NCBI GenBank assembly: GCA_030272585.1
Contig: BSYQ01000010.1
Span: 2,728,001-2,792,000, forward strand
Direction: 5' to 3'
DNA length: 64,000 nucleotides
Source: Bryopsis sp. KO-2023
Lineage: Eukaryota > Chlorophyta > Ulvophyceae > Bryopsidales > Bryopsidaceae
Below the pieces are notes generated by a model. That model was not told the origin of the DNA. It saw nothing but the letters and a program-made list of their open reading frames with translations, and searched no databases. The translations under genes were made by a program, and so were the position numbers. This document shows positions 35,611 to 45,156 of this stretch, in pieces. Within the stretch, counting starts at the first letter, position 1. Each line of letters opens with the position of its first letter.

Positions 35611-38600
35611 AGGTCCGAGGCGCAGGACCACCAGCCTTGGACCAGGAAACGGGTGGTGATGAGGCCAGCGATCCGGGAGATCAAGGGCAAAGGGAAAAAA
35701 GAGTACGCTGGAAAGACCAGCCGGAAGAACCGAAACACAGCTCCAGTCCGCAAGACAGTCCCCAAGATACAGCAGATGTGCGGACCGGGTCACCAGGGAC
35801 GGGACCCTTGAGAGGAGCCACCGACGGTCAAGGGCAAGAACAGCCCGTGGGGCCATCGGACCACTCGGAGCGTGATGCATCACTTGAACCAGGGAAAGGT
35901 CAAGGAGCTACCGAGGTGGATGGGGAAGTGCTAGGGCAGGCACTTAGTCGGACCGGTTCTGCGACGGCCGACAATTTTTCTTTTTTAGCTAAGACCGGCG
36001 GGGCCGGCAAGAATAGTCGTTTTACGGGGTTTGAAATAAGGGTTTTTATTAATGACGTGCCAGTAGTGGCTTATGTCGATTCGGGCAGTTGGGAAAATTA
36101 CCTTTCGAAGGAAGTAGTGGAGAAAGTGGGTGTAAAGGTTTTCCCCGAACAACGGACTTTGGTTATGGCAGATGGTTCCAGGAAACAGGTTACAGGACGA
36201 GCGGACCGGTTACAGTTCCGGTCCGGATCAGTTAATTTTGTGTCCGATTTCCACTTGTTCCCTGGAATGGCATATGAAATGATATTGGGAATTCCATGGT
36301 TGGTTGCCGAAAACCCCGATTTGTGTTTTCGCACTCGGACCATTAAGGTTCGTCGGGGCCGGAGCCAACTATCATTACCATTAGCTATTTCAACTCAGCC
36401 AAAGCCAACTGAAGTCATGAGTATTGGGGGATTGGAACCGACATCCGCCACCAACGTTTGGCGAGGGATACGGTCCAACGATTGTGGAGCTTTGATGGTG
36501 GTAGTTACGGAAGTGGAGCCAGAAGACGGACATCAGAAGGACGATGTGGAGCGACTGATTCGGGAGGACACCTCTCGAAAGATTACGAACCTACTGGAGA
36601 GCTATCGGAGAGTATTTGCCTCGGATCTGCCCAAAGGACCACCACCGGTCCGAAACGGGCACGAGTTCGAGATCAAGGTTGAGGAGGGGACGAAGCCAAT
36701 CTTTCGTCCCATGTATAAACTATCTCCGGCGGAGCTTCAGGAGGTCCGTAAACAGCTGGACTATATGTTGGACCGGGAGTTGATCCGGCCCTCCAAGAGT
36801 CCATGGGGCGCACCGGTCCTCTTCGCTAACAAGAAGGACGGTGGCCTTCGCTTTTGCATCGACTACCGCTGGCTCAACCAGAGGACCATCAAGAACCGCT
36901 ATCCACTACCGCTACCCGAGGAGCTATTGGACCGACTACAGGGAGCTAAGGTGTTTAGCCGGTTGGACCTGCGATCCGGCTACTGGCAGATGCCGATCCG
37001 GCCTGAGGACCAGGAGAAGACAGCGTTCCGGACCCGGTACGGACACTACGAGTACAAGGTGGTGCCATTTGGGCTCACAAACGCCCCTCCGCAGTTTATG
37101 GCTATGATAAACGACCTGTTCCGGGATTTCCATGACCGGTTCATGGTCGTGTTCCTCGATGACATCATAGTCTACAGCAAGAACGAGGAGGAGCATGCGG
37201 AGCACCTACGCTTGGTATTGGACAAGCTAGCGGAGCACAACCTGTACGCAAAGGCATCGAAGTGTTCTATCGCCGTGAAGGAGTTGGATTTTGTGGGCCA
37301 TTGGATCTCGGCGAATGGAATCTCGCCGCATCGGTCCAAGGTCCAGGCGATCCGGGATTGGGAGCCGCTGACCTCAGTTCCTGAGGTCCGAAGTTTTCTG
37401 GGGATGGTTTCGTATTACCGACGCTTCATTCGACAGTTTTCGAAGGTAGCAGCGCCGATCCAGAAGCTTGTGAAGAAGGACCAGCCATGGGAATGGGGAG
37501 CCGAGCAGAAGGCAGCTTTTGAAGCCCTGAAGGAAAGTCTGACGACGGCTCCGGTCCTGCTGATACCGGATCCGGACAAGCCATATGTAGTTGTCACGGA
37601 TGCTTCGGATTTTGCGCTGGGAGCCACATTGATGCAAGAGGCTGACGATGGACTTCAACCGGTGGCGTTCCTCAGTAGGTCCCTCAACTCGGCCGAACAG
37701 AAGTACTCGGCCTATGAAAGGGAGCTTTTGGGCATTTCCTATGCCTTGGCTCAATGGCGCCATTATCTCGAAGGAGCGCCAAAAGGGACCACTGTCTACA
37801 CGGACCACCAGCCCGCTACACATTTCCTCCAGCAACGGGTCCTGTCTCGGACCCAAACCCGCTGGTTGAAGGCGGGGTATTTTCAGTCTATTATGCCGAA
37901 GATCGTCTACCTCCCGGGCCGATCCAATGTGGTGGCTGATGCATTGTCACGCAAGCCTCAGCTCAAGTTGAATGCAATTTTGGAGGCCAAAATTTCGCCC
38001 GGGGAGGCGCAGGAATGGACGCAAGCGACCACTGATGACCCTACTTTGAAGCGTATTCTGGACCAACTGGACCAAGGACGACATGTACCCGGGTATTCTC
38101 GGACCGAACCGGGAATGCTTTTATATCAAACCGAACCAGGAGTGGACCCAAAACTAGTGGTCCCTACCACAAAACGACAAGTGGTGTTGCACGATCACCA
38201 CGATGTTCCGATGGCGGGACATCCAGGAGTGGCCAGGACGGCCGAGCTCGTGAGCCGAAGATATTGGTGGCGCGGTTGGAGACGAACCGTGACCGACTAT
38301 GTCCGCTCGTGCCCCACATGCCAAGTGATGAAGACCGAGAACGCGAAGCCCAAAGGATTGCTGAATCCGCTTCCCGTTCCGACATATAAGTGGGAACAGC
38401 TGACAACGGACCTTGTGACCGATTTGCCGAAATCGAATGGGTATACCGCTGTAGCTGTCTTTGTGGACCGGCTCACAAAAATGTGCAAGTTCGTGCCATG
38501 TACCAAGGAGGTATCGGCAAAGGAGTATGCCGAGTTGTTTCTATCCCAGGTGTTCCCTACCTCAGGGATACCCGAAGTGATCGTTTCGGATCGCGATCCA

Positions 38601-39470
38601 CGGTTCACGAGCCAGTTCTACAAGGAACTGTTCAGGCTCGTAGGAACGGATCTGCGGATGTCGACTGCTCACCATCCACAGTCGGATGGCCAGAGTGAAG
38701 TAACGATCCGGACCCTGGAGAACTTCCTTCGGCCCTATATTGAGGCCAGGCCGGAGAAGTGGAGCGACTACCTGAGCACGGCAGAATTTGCAGCGAATAA
38801 CTCGATCAACGCCAGTACCAAGTACACGCCGTTCTATCTTATGTACGGCCAGCACCCAAAGGGATTGGAGTTGGACCGGCCCAAGAGCAATGTTGAGGCC
38901 GCAGAAGCCATGGTGGACCGAATGCGGGACGATTTGATGGACGCGAAGAAGAACTACCACGCCGCCCAGGAGCAAATGTGCCAAGTAGCCAACAAGAAAA
39001 GGAGGCACGTGGAGTTCCAAGTGGGCCAAGAAGTGTGCCTACGAAGTGCACATCTTCCTTTGGCCGTGACCAAGCATGTTCCAGCTAAGGTCCGAAGACG
39101 GTTCATCGGGCCATTCAAGGTGACCAAAGTGATATCACCGGTGGCCTACCGCATTGATCTACCAGAAACATGGCGACTACATCCAACCTTCCACGTCTCC
39201 AAACTCAAGGAGTATATACGTTCCGAGGAATTCAAGAGGGACGATCCTCCAGGACCGGCTCTGGTGGACGAACTAACTGGAGCCGAGGAATTCGAAGTGG
39301 AGACGGTTCTACGATCCAAGGGAGCTGGAAAAAGAAAGAGGTACCTGGTACTATGGAAGGGTTATCCGACCCATGAGGCCACATGGGAACCGGTTGCACA
39401 TCTGGAACACTGTGCAGAATTGTTAGCTGAGTTCGAAAGGAAAAACTCAGCCAAACATGGTCATAACTGA
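35535..39470 (+). CDS. Pol polyprotein: protease, RT, RNase H, integrase, chromodomain (inner Gypsy)
   Basis: An open frame of 1,311 codons, -1 relative to Gag and without its own ATG at the start, so it is expressed by frameshifting. Domains in order: aspartic protease with VDSGS near 182; reverse transcriptase with [13 protein letters not shown] and catalytic FLDDI near 540; RNase H starting [13 protein letters not shown]; integrase with an HHCC zinc finger near 885-935 and DDE core residues in [17 protein letters not shown] and SDGQSEV; and a C-terminal chromodomain near 1254-1302 ([17 protein letters not shown]). The chromodomain places it in the chromovirus branch, whose integrases are often steered to modified histones. 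No stop or frameshift was seen. Confidence 0.95.
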   Translation: MLSLWRQPWSAILSETVRRQEISKLKVRGAGPPALDQETGGDEASDPGDQGQREKRVRWKDQPEEPKHSSSPQDSPQDTADVRTGSPGTGPLRGATDGQGQEQPVGPSDHSERDASLEPGKGQGATEVDGEVLGQALSRTGSATADNFSFLAKTGGAGKNSRFTGFEIRVFINDVPVVAYVDSGSWENYLSKEVVEKVGVKVFPEQRTLVMADGSRKQVTGRADRLQFRSGSVNFVSDFHLFPGMAYEMILGIPWLVAENPDLCFRTRTIKVRRGRSQLSLPLAISTQPKPTEVMSIGGLEPTSATNVWRGIRSNDCGALMVVVTEVEPEDGHQKDDVERLIREDTSRKITNLLESYRRVFASDLPKGPPPVRNGHEFEIKVEEGTKPIFRPMYKLSPAELQEVRKQLDYMLDRELIRPSKSPWGAPVLFANKKDGGLRFCIDYRWLNQRTIKNRYPLPLPEELLDRLQGAKVFSRLDLRSGYWQMPIRPEDQEKTAFRTRYGHYEYKVVPFGLTNAPPQFMAMINDLFRDFHDRFMVVFLDDIIVYSKNEEEHAEHLRLVLDKLAEHNLYAKASKCSIAVKELDFVGHWISANGISPHRSKVQAIRDWEPLTSVPEVRSFLGMVSYYRRFIRQFSKVAAPIQKLVKKDQPWEWGAEQKAAFEALKESLTTAPVLLIPDPDKPYVVVTDASDFALGATLMQEADDGLQPVAFLSRSLNSAEQKYSAYERELLGISYALAQWRHYLEGAPKGTTVYTDHQPATHFLQQRVLSRTQTRWLKAGYFQSIMPKIVYLPGRSNVVADALSRKPQLKLNAILEAKISPGEAQEWTQATTDDPTLKRILDQLDQGRHVPGYSRTEPGMLLYQTEPGVDPKLVVPTTKRQVVLHDHHDVPMAGHPGVARTAELVSRRYWWRGWRRTVTDYVRSCPTCQVMKTENAKPKGLLNPLPVPTYKWEQLTTDLVTDLPKSNGYTAVAVFVDRLTKMCKFVPCTKEVSAKEYAELFLSQVFPTSGIPEVIVSDRDPRFTSQFYKELFRLVGTDLRMSTAHHPQSDGQSEVTIRTLENFLRPYIEARPEKWSDYLSTAEFAANNSINASTKYTPFYLMYGQHPKGLELDRPKSNVEAAEAMVDRMRDDLMDAKKNYHAAQEQMCQVANKKRRHVEFQVGQEVCLRSAHLPLAVTKHVPAKVRRRFIGPFKVTKVISPVAYRIDLPETWRLHPTFHVSKLKEYIRSEEFKRDDPPGPALVDELTGAEEFEVETVLRSKGAGKRKRYLVLWKGYPTHEATWEPVAHLEHCAELLAEFERKNSAKHGHN

Positions 39471-39784
39471 GACCGGATCGCATTGGAGCCAGCGATGGGG
39501 GAGTTGGATCCAAATGGAGACGGACCGAGAATGATCCGACCCCGGCTGGTATGGGACAGCTTTAACGGGGAAACATCATCTCAGTCCTGAGGTAACTCCC
39601 AGCTGACTACACGATCCGAGGAAGGCGTGGCTGTACAGGAGTACTGGACCGTGGAGCCGGGAACGACGATAAAAACTAAGCGCGAAGACAAGGAACCATA
39701 CGTCAAGCGCACTTTGGTTTCTGTTCTCCGACTCGCTACTGCAAACCCCGACAAACATCTACTGTTCCTTCGTTCTCGTTCGAA

Positions 39785-40987
39785 ATGGCTGCACCAACTC
39801 CTGTCTCTAGCGCCCTTGATGCGTTAAATGCAGCGTTCACTGAGGAGACAAAGAGGTTACAGGCCACGGTAGCGGCACAAAAAGAAAGGATTCAGCAGCT
39901 TGAGAATGAACTAGCCGCTACAAAGGAGGCACTGGCGAACGCTAGGAAGGAAGCAGAAGGGGACGCGCGAAAATGGGGACGGAACCGTGAGGCGGAAATG
40001 GTTACAGGAATAGAGAAGGCAATAGGAGTTCTGGAGGGAACGTTGAAACAGCTGAGCGTCGCAGACGCAGAGGGAATTGATCAGATGCGCGGAAGGGAAA
40101 CGGATCGAGCCAAAGAGGCAGAAGGGGGACAGTCAGAGCAACCATCTGACGAAGAAATGGATGAGCCCCCGAAGTGGAAAACCACCAGACGTCGTAACAA
40201 GGTGTTGCGTCGAAGCTCCTTCATACTGGACGAAGCTACGGAGGTGGATCTGAGTGAGGGAGATATCGGAAGTGAGGAAGGTGCCGTCGAAGAAATGGTG
40301 GATACAGATCAGGAGGAATGGGACTCTCTTTACGGGACTGAGAGTAAGATGGACGTGAACCCCCCTTCGCGACCACCCACTACCGAGTCCGAGCCTGCCA
40401 TCGTTCCACCTGGTCTCGCACCGTCTCCCAGTATCCCGACGTCACCAACAGCACCGAGCGTCGTAGCCCCCTTCAGTTGCATTGCGTGTGGGGTTACGCG
40501 AACGGTTCCACGCCAAACGGACCAGGTCCTATGCCCCCGCAATCATCTCGTGTGCCGGACCCACAACGCGGGATATCGCATCGCCGTGCGAGCCGCTAAG
40601 TTCTACGAGCAGGGCCTCACCCCGACAACGGCGCAGCTGCTAGCCAATTCGGCAGACCCGGTCCAGGGCGCGGTTGAACTCGTGCCGCAATGGGGTAACC
40701 CGTTCCCGAGTTGCCCCATGTGTCAAAAAGACGTTCTCCCGCTCTGGACCGGGAAAAGCAAAAAGCAGTTGCGAGATTGGAACGCGGCTTACCTCAAGGC
40801 CGTTGGGGTGGATCCCGTTGGAAATCGACAGGCGAGAGGAACTTCACAGGGAGCGGTATCGGCGGAGCAAACGCAGGAGCGGACCCAGGAGCAGCGTGGA
40901 GAGCACTCTGGCGGATCGTCACAGCAAACGCAGGCGGTCCAAGGTCCCAGAACGCGACTTCGCAGTCGTGGCAAAAGCCAGAAATGA
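39785..40987 (+). CDS. extra ORF of the inner Gypsy: coiled coil plus RING-like cysteine domain
   Basis: A 400-residue frame between pol and the 3' LTR, starting at an ATG. Residues about 10-60 form a coiled coil (RIQQLENELAATKEAL). A charged, acidic and Pro-rich middle follows. Residues 232-313 carry a cysteine/histidine pattern opening CIAC, then CPRNH, LVC, RTH, and closing with CPMC, spacing that recalls a RING or RING-like zinc finger. A Gln/Arg-rich tail ends the protein. It has no signal peptide or membrane segment, so it is not an envelope gene. It may be a captured host-type gene or an accessory protein of this lineage; a role in ubiquitin transfer or chromatin binding is only a guess. 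Expression would need splicing or an internal promoter. Confidence 0.75.
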   Translation: MAAPTPVSSALDALNAAFTEETKRLQATVAAQKERIQQLENELAATKEALANARKEAEGDARKWGRNREAEMVTGIEKAIGVLEGTLKQLSVADAEGIDQMRGRETDRAKEAEGGQSEQPSDEEMDEPPKWKTTRRRNKVLRRSSFILDEATEVDLSEGDIGSEEGAVEEMVDTDQEEWDSLYGTESKMDVNPPSRPPTTESEPAIVPPGLAPSPSIPTSPTAPSVVAPFSCIACGVTRTVPRQTDQVLCPRNHLVCRTHNAGYRIAVRAAKFYEQGLTPTTAQLLANSADPVQGAVELVPQWGNPFPSCPMCQKDVLPLWTGKSKKQLRDWNAAYLKAVGVDPVGNRQARGTSQGAVSAEQTQERTQEQRGEHSGGSSQQTQAVQGPRTRLRSRGKSQK

Positions 40988-40991
40988 GTTA

Positions 40992-41010
40992 CAACAGGTC
41001 TAACCTGTTG
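40992..41010 (+). repeat. 8-bp hairpin just after the extra ORF
   Basis: CAACAGGT and its exact reverse complement flank a CTA loop, four bases after the stop codon. It could stabilise or terminate the RNA; no T run follows. Confidence 0.6.
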
Positions 41011-41079
41011 GGACCAGTGGAGTGATTGGTGTGTTTGTTTTCTTTTGGGTTATTTGGGTGTTCAGAATCAAACATTTGA

Positions 41080-41225
41080 GTGGATCCAGGCTGGGATCCA
41101 GAGGTTACCTTACTTTTCTTTCTAAGGTAACAGGGAACTATATCGATTTTGCAGACATTATTGGATCCAGGGGTTTCTTTTGTTTTGATTATTGGATCCA
41201 GGGGTTTTGTTTGGTTGTTGGATCT
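41080..41225 (+). repeat. GGATCCAG-type repeats near the 3' LTR
   Basis: Four copies of GGATCCAG or a close variant occur, two of them within a near-perfect 30-bp tandem unit at about 41,159-41,217 (ATTATTGGATCCAGGGG). It lies in the non-coding stretch between the extra ORF and the polypurine tract. Confidence 0.7.
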
Positions 41226-41383
41226 CAAGGTAACAGTGGTCAAGGGGACCAGTGTCGGATGGACCGATAAGAACCTTGTTTGTTTTTGAACACAGACATT
41301 TTTGGCATGTAAAAAGGTTCGGGGTGACTTGGGTTGTGTAAACTGATCTCCTCTCATATACGTGGTGCTCGGGACGCGCACTT

Positions 41384-41400
41384 GATGGGGGGGGGAGTGG
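41384..41400 (+). promoter_or_regulatory. polypurine tract of the inner Gypsy element
   Basis: A G-rich run (GATGGGGGGGGGAGTGG) directly precedes the 3' LTR. It would prime plus-strand DNA synthesis. Confidence 0.85.
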
Positions 41401-41401
41401 T

Positions 41402-41811
41402 TGATACGAATGTGGACTCTGGAACGAGTACACATTCACCTAAGTCGATCCAGTCGGACTGGATCAGCCTGGTCCGGTAATCAGTGCCTGGTTCGGTACC
41501 AGAGCCGGTCCAGCAGTACAGTCCGACTGACCCAAGTGAGAGGTGGACACGGTGGCAGTTACCGTGTCCACACAATCCAACCAACGGTCCTGAGAAGGAT
41601 TTGGTCTGGATCTGTCGGTCCAGTGGACGCTGGGTCCGACAGCTCTCAACCGTTCCTTTTGCCAGGTTGTCGGTCCGGCCCCATATTTATTGGATCCGGA
41701 CCGAGGTAACAATGTTCTAGAGTAAGCTTGTAAGCAAAGACTCTTATCCGTGTTTCCGTGGTTCTAGACGTAACGTCTACCACTACTCGATACTTTCCCG
41801 TGTTTTTATCA
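41402..41811 (+). repeat. 3' LTR of the inner Gypsy element
   Basis: 410 bp, read by eye as identical to the 5' LTR at 32,606-33,015. Its end abuts the target duplication CACTT. Confidence 0.95.
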
Positions 41812-41892
41812 CACTTGGCTTAGTGCTCAGTGTAGATGACTCGGCATCGTGCGGTATGGTGTTCGAATCCCACTCGGTTCCCTTGGGTTCTG
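41812..41892 (+). other. tRNA-like sequence, right arm copy
   Basis: A plus-strand copy of the tRNA-like segment: box-A-like TTGGCTTAGTGCTCAG, a 7-base anticodon-like loop CTCGGCA with four of five stem pairs, and box-B-like TGTTCGAATCC. Acceptor and T stems fail to pair, so I read it as a pol III promoter relic (SINE head), not a tRNA gene. The inner Gypsy inserted within its first bases. Confidence 0.6.
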
Positions 41893-41924
41893 GGGACCCT
41901 GCGGGGGTTACTTTGTGCGTCACC

Positions 41925-42330
41925 CGATTTCCGATCATGATCGGATCGGGATCGGTGGGTGATCGGCAGATCCGATCTGATCGGAAATTTACCAAATTCA
42001 CCGACTTCGCGCCTTTCATACCGATCATGATCGGTTCTCCCCGATCATTGTACCGATCAAAAAAAAAACGCCGACTTTGATCGGCCGACTATTCCGATCA
42101 CAGCTCCGCGCCTTGATCGGATCGGGATCGGGATCGGCCGACGCGGTTCTTTGATCGGATCGGTCGCCGATCTCGATTAATCGGTCCGATCAAGACACCG
42201 ATCACCGATGATCGGCACCGATCATGATCGGTAAAAAAAAAAAAAAAAAAAAACCGATTATTTTTGTATCACCCTATAATAGACATTAGTGAAAATCCGA
42301 TCCCGATCCGACCCCGTTTAGACCTATTTT
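41925..42330 (+). repeat. right cluster of GATC-centred subterminal motifs
   Basis: Some 26-28 GATC tetramers, again mostly as CCGATCA or GATCGG, mirror the left cluster. A run of A residues at about 42,233-42,253 lies inside it. The outermost part (after 41,987) is not an exact inverted copy of the left end, only similar in motif content. Confidence 0.8.
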
Positions 42331-42368
42331 TAGCAGGCCGATCATTGCCTATCATATCCCTAGTATGC

Positions 42369-44885
42369 CAGGGACAGTGCCTCACTGTGGCAGATTTGGA
42401 AAGTAAGTACCCGACAGTTTTTGATCTCAGACCTGAAGCTATGGAATTGACACCAGCCATGAAATTCTTTTCGATGGGTACAGTTGATGTCCAGTTTACG
42501 GCTGAAGTGAAATACACCAGCCATTCGAGATTCCAACCCTTGGCAATTGCAGAAAAAAAAGTAGCGGATGCAGAAATTCAAAATTTATTAGCTAAAGGGA
42601 TTATCCAAGAAGTTCCAGTTGGGGCTAAGGGTTTGTTTTCACAGGCCTTAATTCTCCCCAAGGGGGACAATGCCTGTAGAATTACAATGGACTGTAGGAT
42701 TCTAAATGAGTTGGTGGAGGACTGGAGGTATCCGCTACCGGGGACGAGGGAAATAATAAAAAGCATTCCACTGGAGTGGGATACCTTTACTATTTTAGAT
42801 ATCAAAGATGGGTTTTTTAATTTAGGTTTAGAGGAAGAATTCTCCTCTTTGTTTTGTTTTTATTATAATAATCGGCAGTTTCGGTGGACGAGACTAGTTC
42901 AAGGCTTTAAGCCCAGCCCGGGATATTTCGATCGTACCCTTCGTTCTATAATGAGGGGTACTTCTTCCAAGGGGTTTGTGGATGATTTATTAGTGGGCAG
43001 TGGTGGAATTGCAGCTCATAATCAAGCCTTAGAGGAGGTTTTCCAAAGGTTGGAAAAATATGGGCTGAAATTAAAGAAGGAAAAAATCCAGGTGGGGCAG
43101 AAGTCAGTAAAATTTTTGGGTTTTCTAGTGAGGAAAGGAGAGTATTCTCTTCAACCTTTTATTGATACTTTAGTTCAAGATTTTCCCAGGGTCACGAATA
43201 GAAAAGAACTGCAAAGGGGGATTGGACTTTGCAATGTGTTACAGGGGTTTGTGCCAAAACTAGCAGCCAAACTGCAAGAGTTTTATGCAGTTATTTCAGC
43301 CCCTAAACTGCCTCATGATTGGGGCAGAATTGGTCAAGAGTTTGAGAGCAAATTAAAGGAGATTTTAGCTCAGAATCTGTGGTTGGCTTTGCCTGGATGG
43401 AATACCCAGTTTTGCCTTTTTACAGACTGGTCTGGAACTGGGGGTGGTTACGCGCTATTTTCTGCTGATTCGTTGGGCCAGCCTAAGAGACTATTGTTAT
43501 TGGGTTCAAGGAGCAATCCTCCAGGTTTGCAGACTGTCTCTTCCTATTTAGGAGAAGTGGGCACTATGGTGTGGGGCTTGCAGGCGGTGGGAAATTTGGT
43601 TCGTGGAGGTAAGGTCACCTTATATTCGGACTCCCTTTCGGGAGTGCAGCGATTACAGAATGTAGCTTCGTGGGTGGTGGAAAGTGATAGTCGTTTGAAA
43701 CGGCTTTACTCGTGGTTACTGGGTAATTGGGCTGTCGGGCATACTTTAGTGTTTAGATTTATTCCAGGGGAAGAGAACTTAGTGGCCGATAGTTTGTCAC
43801 GTTGGCCAGCGCCAAGAGTTGAGTTACAACAACAGTTGCCACGGGTACAGGCACTCGAGTGCAGAGAAAGGACTGTTTATTCGCAAGAGGAATGGAAGTG
43901 GTTGGAGAAAGCGCATTATGGACATTTTGGGTCCACCACGATGTCGCTTAAACTGCAACGCTGGGGAGTGGAGATTGAACCACAAAAGATTCGACAGTTC
44001 GCACAAGGGTGCGAGGTCTGTCAACGACACCGCATATTACCTCCGCCAATGTCACTGGGGGAGTTGCAGGTGGTCGATGAGGTTGGGGAACGGGTGCATA
44101 TAGACTTTATTGGTCCCTTGCCGAAGGGTGACCAAGGGGAACGTTACATTTTTAGTGTGGTAGATGGGTTGAGTCGTTTGGGACGACTTTTCGTGTGCTC
44201 GCGTGCGACTTCCAAAGAAGCAATAGTTCATTTGGATTCGTGGGTAGAGTCTTTAGGTTCTCCGCGAGTGGTGGTTGCAGATAACGCCAGGGCATTCGCC
44301 AGCAAATCGTTTCGGGAATGGGCCGAGCGTAATTCGGTGGACGTTACGTATACGCCCCCCTACAGTCATAAATCAGCGGGATTAGTCGAGCGGTTTAATA
44401 AGTCGGTGATGCAGAGAATGCGACGCATGGGTAGTGAGGTACGAGGGGGCGTGGAAAAGAAGTGGCCCACAATGGTGAAGGAGATCGAGCACATCTTGTG
44501 GCATACGCCCCATCAGGGTGTTGGGTACAGTCCTTTTGAGATAGCTTTTGGAATTGGACAGGATGGTCATGTGTTATCGACTTGGGTTCAGATTCGCGAA
44601 TTGGCGCGACAATGCTTTCGACAACAGGTGATGGATGCAAATCGACGATCTGCAGCAGTGGTTGAACGACGTTTCGTCTATGGCCAAAAGGTATGGTTAT
44701 ATAATCATGAGGTTGCTGCAAGTTTGGGAAAAAAACTTCAGGAGTTGTGGGTGGGTCCTTTCGAATTTCAAGGGTATGTATCACGCAGTGTGGGTGTTCT
44801 GTGGAATGCGCAGCAACAATTGGTTACTTCGCATTTGGATTTCGTACGGGCTTGGGAAGCGCAGGGAAGCGTGTTAAATGAATGA
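42369..44885 (+). pseudogene. 3' part of the outer element's pol frame: RT, RNase H, integrase
   Basis: The frame resumes directly at the right target duplication and stays open for 838 codons. The reverse transcriptase shows FTILDIKDGFF and catalytic FVDDLL near 42,975. RNase H begins FCLFTDWSGTGGG near 43,420. The integrase has an HHCC zinc finger at about 43,914-44,021, and its DDE residues fall in HIDFIGPLP, VVADNARAF and GLVERFN. No chromodomain is seen. The order RT-RNase H-integrase is Ty3/Gypsy. The stop codon lies 14 bases inside the 3' LTR. It is separated from its 5' part only by the nested insertions. Confidence 0.92.
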
Positions 44886-45156
44886 TGGTTGTTTATGGTT
44901 TTTTGGGACATTTGGTGGAATGAAGCTTTAGTTGTTAATGAGGGACAATGGTGGAAGGAGAATGTGAGTGGTGGGAAGTATAAGAGGAGTGGCACGAACA
45001 GACAGATCTATCTTGTTGTAATCCAATCCATTCTCAGAAGTAGTCTGGTGCCGAAAGGCCAAGTGTCCAGCCGGAAGGCAAGAAGGAACCGACTGTCGGA
45101 AGACACACAGTTCAGAAGACGACTGGAAAGTCGCAAACACTACGTCACATTTTACA
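44872..45156 (+). repeat. 3' LTR of the outer retrotransposon
   Basis: 285 bp, the same by eye as 29,147-29,431. A purine-rich CAGGGAAGCG precedes it and may be the polypurine tract. CTGC follows at 45,157-45,160. Confidence 0.95.

Larger units (their letters stand above)
32606..41811 (+). mobile_element. chromodomain Ty3/Gypsy retrotransposon (chromovirus) with extra 3' ORF
   Basis: Two 410-bp LTRs starting TG and ending CA bound the element, with the 5-bp duplication CACTT. The internal order is PBS, Gag with zinc knuckle, protease, RT, RNase H, integrase with chromodomain, then an extra 400-codon ORF, then a polypurine tract. All main frames are open and the LTRs appear identical by eye, so it may be intact and recently active. 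Total length is 9,206 bp. Confidence 0.95.
32090..42367. mobile_element. hAT-like non-autonomous foldback element, itself split by a Gypsy insertion
   Basis: The termini are a perfect 12-bp inverted repeat CATACTAGGGAT, flanked by the 8-bp duplication CCAGGGAC. Removing the Gypsy element and one copy of its duplication leaves 1,067 bp with no coding capacity. The outer thirds are packed with GATC-centred motifs (mostly CCGATCA and GATCGG). The centre is a long inverted repeat with arms of about 215 bp, each arm holding a tRNA-like box A/box B sequence. The 8-bp duplication and internal motif clusters fit a hAT MITE or foldback mobilised in trans. No transposase is encoded in this window. Confidence 0.85.
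29147..45156 (+). mobile_element. outer Ty3/Gypsy-like LTR retrotransposon, interrupted by nested insertions
   Basis: The ends are matching 285-bp LTRs that start TG and end CA. They are flanked by the 4-bp duplication CTGC at 29,143-29,146 and 45,157-45,160. A primer-binding site adjoins the left LTR. A Gag-protease frame and a pol frame follow in the order protease, RT, RNase H, integrase, which defines Ty3/Gypsy. The pol frame is split at 32,090-42,367 by a foldback element that itself carries a second Gypsy element. Without the insert (10,278 bp plus one 8-bp duplication) the element would be about 5.7 kb. The two LTRs look identical by eye. Confidence 0.93.

Noticed and set aside
39785-40987. 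Envelope gene in the inner Gypsy element
   Set aside because: The ORF has no signal peptide, membrane segment or furin-like site; its coiled coil and RING-like cysteines point to an intracellular protein.
32322-41987. Foldback inverted repeat as a sequencing or assembly artefact
   Set aside because: The arms contain small differences, the element has its own 8-bp duplication, and a Gypsy element with a separate 5-bp duplication sits inside one arm. An artefactual palindrome would not show all three.
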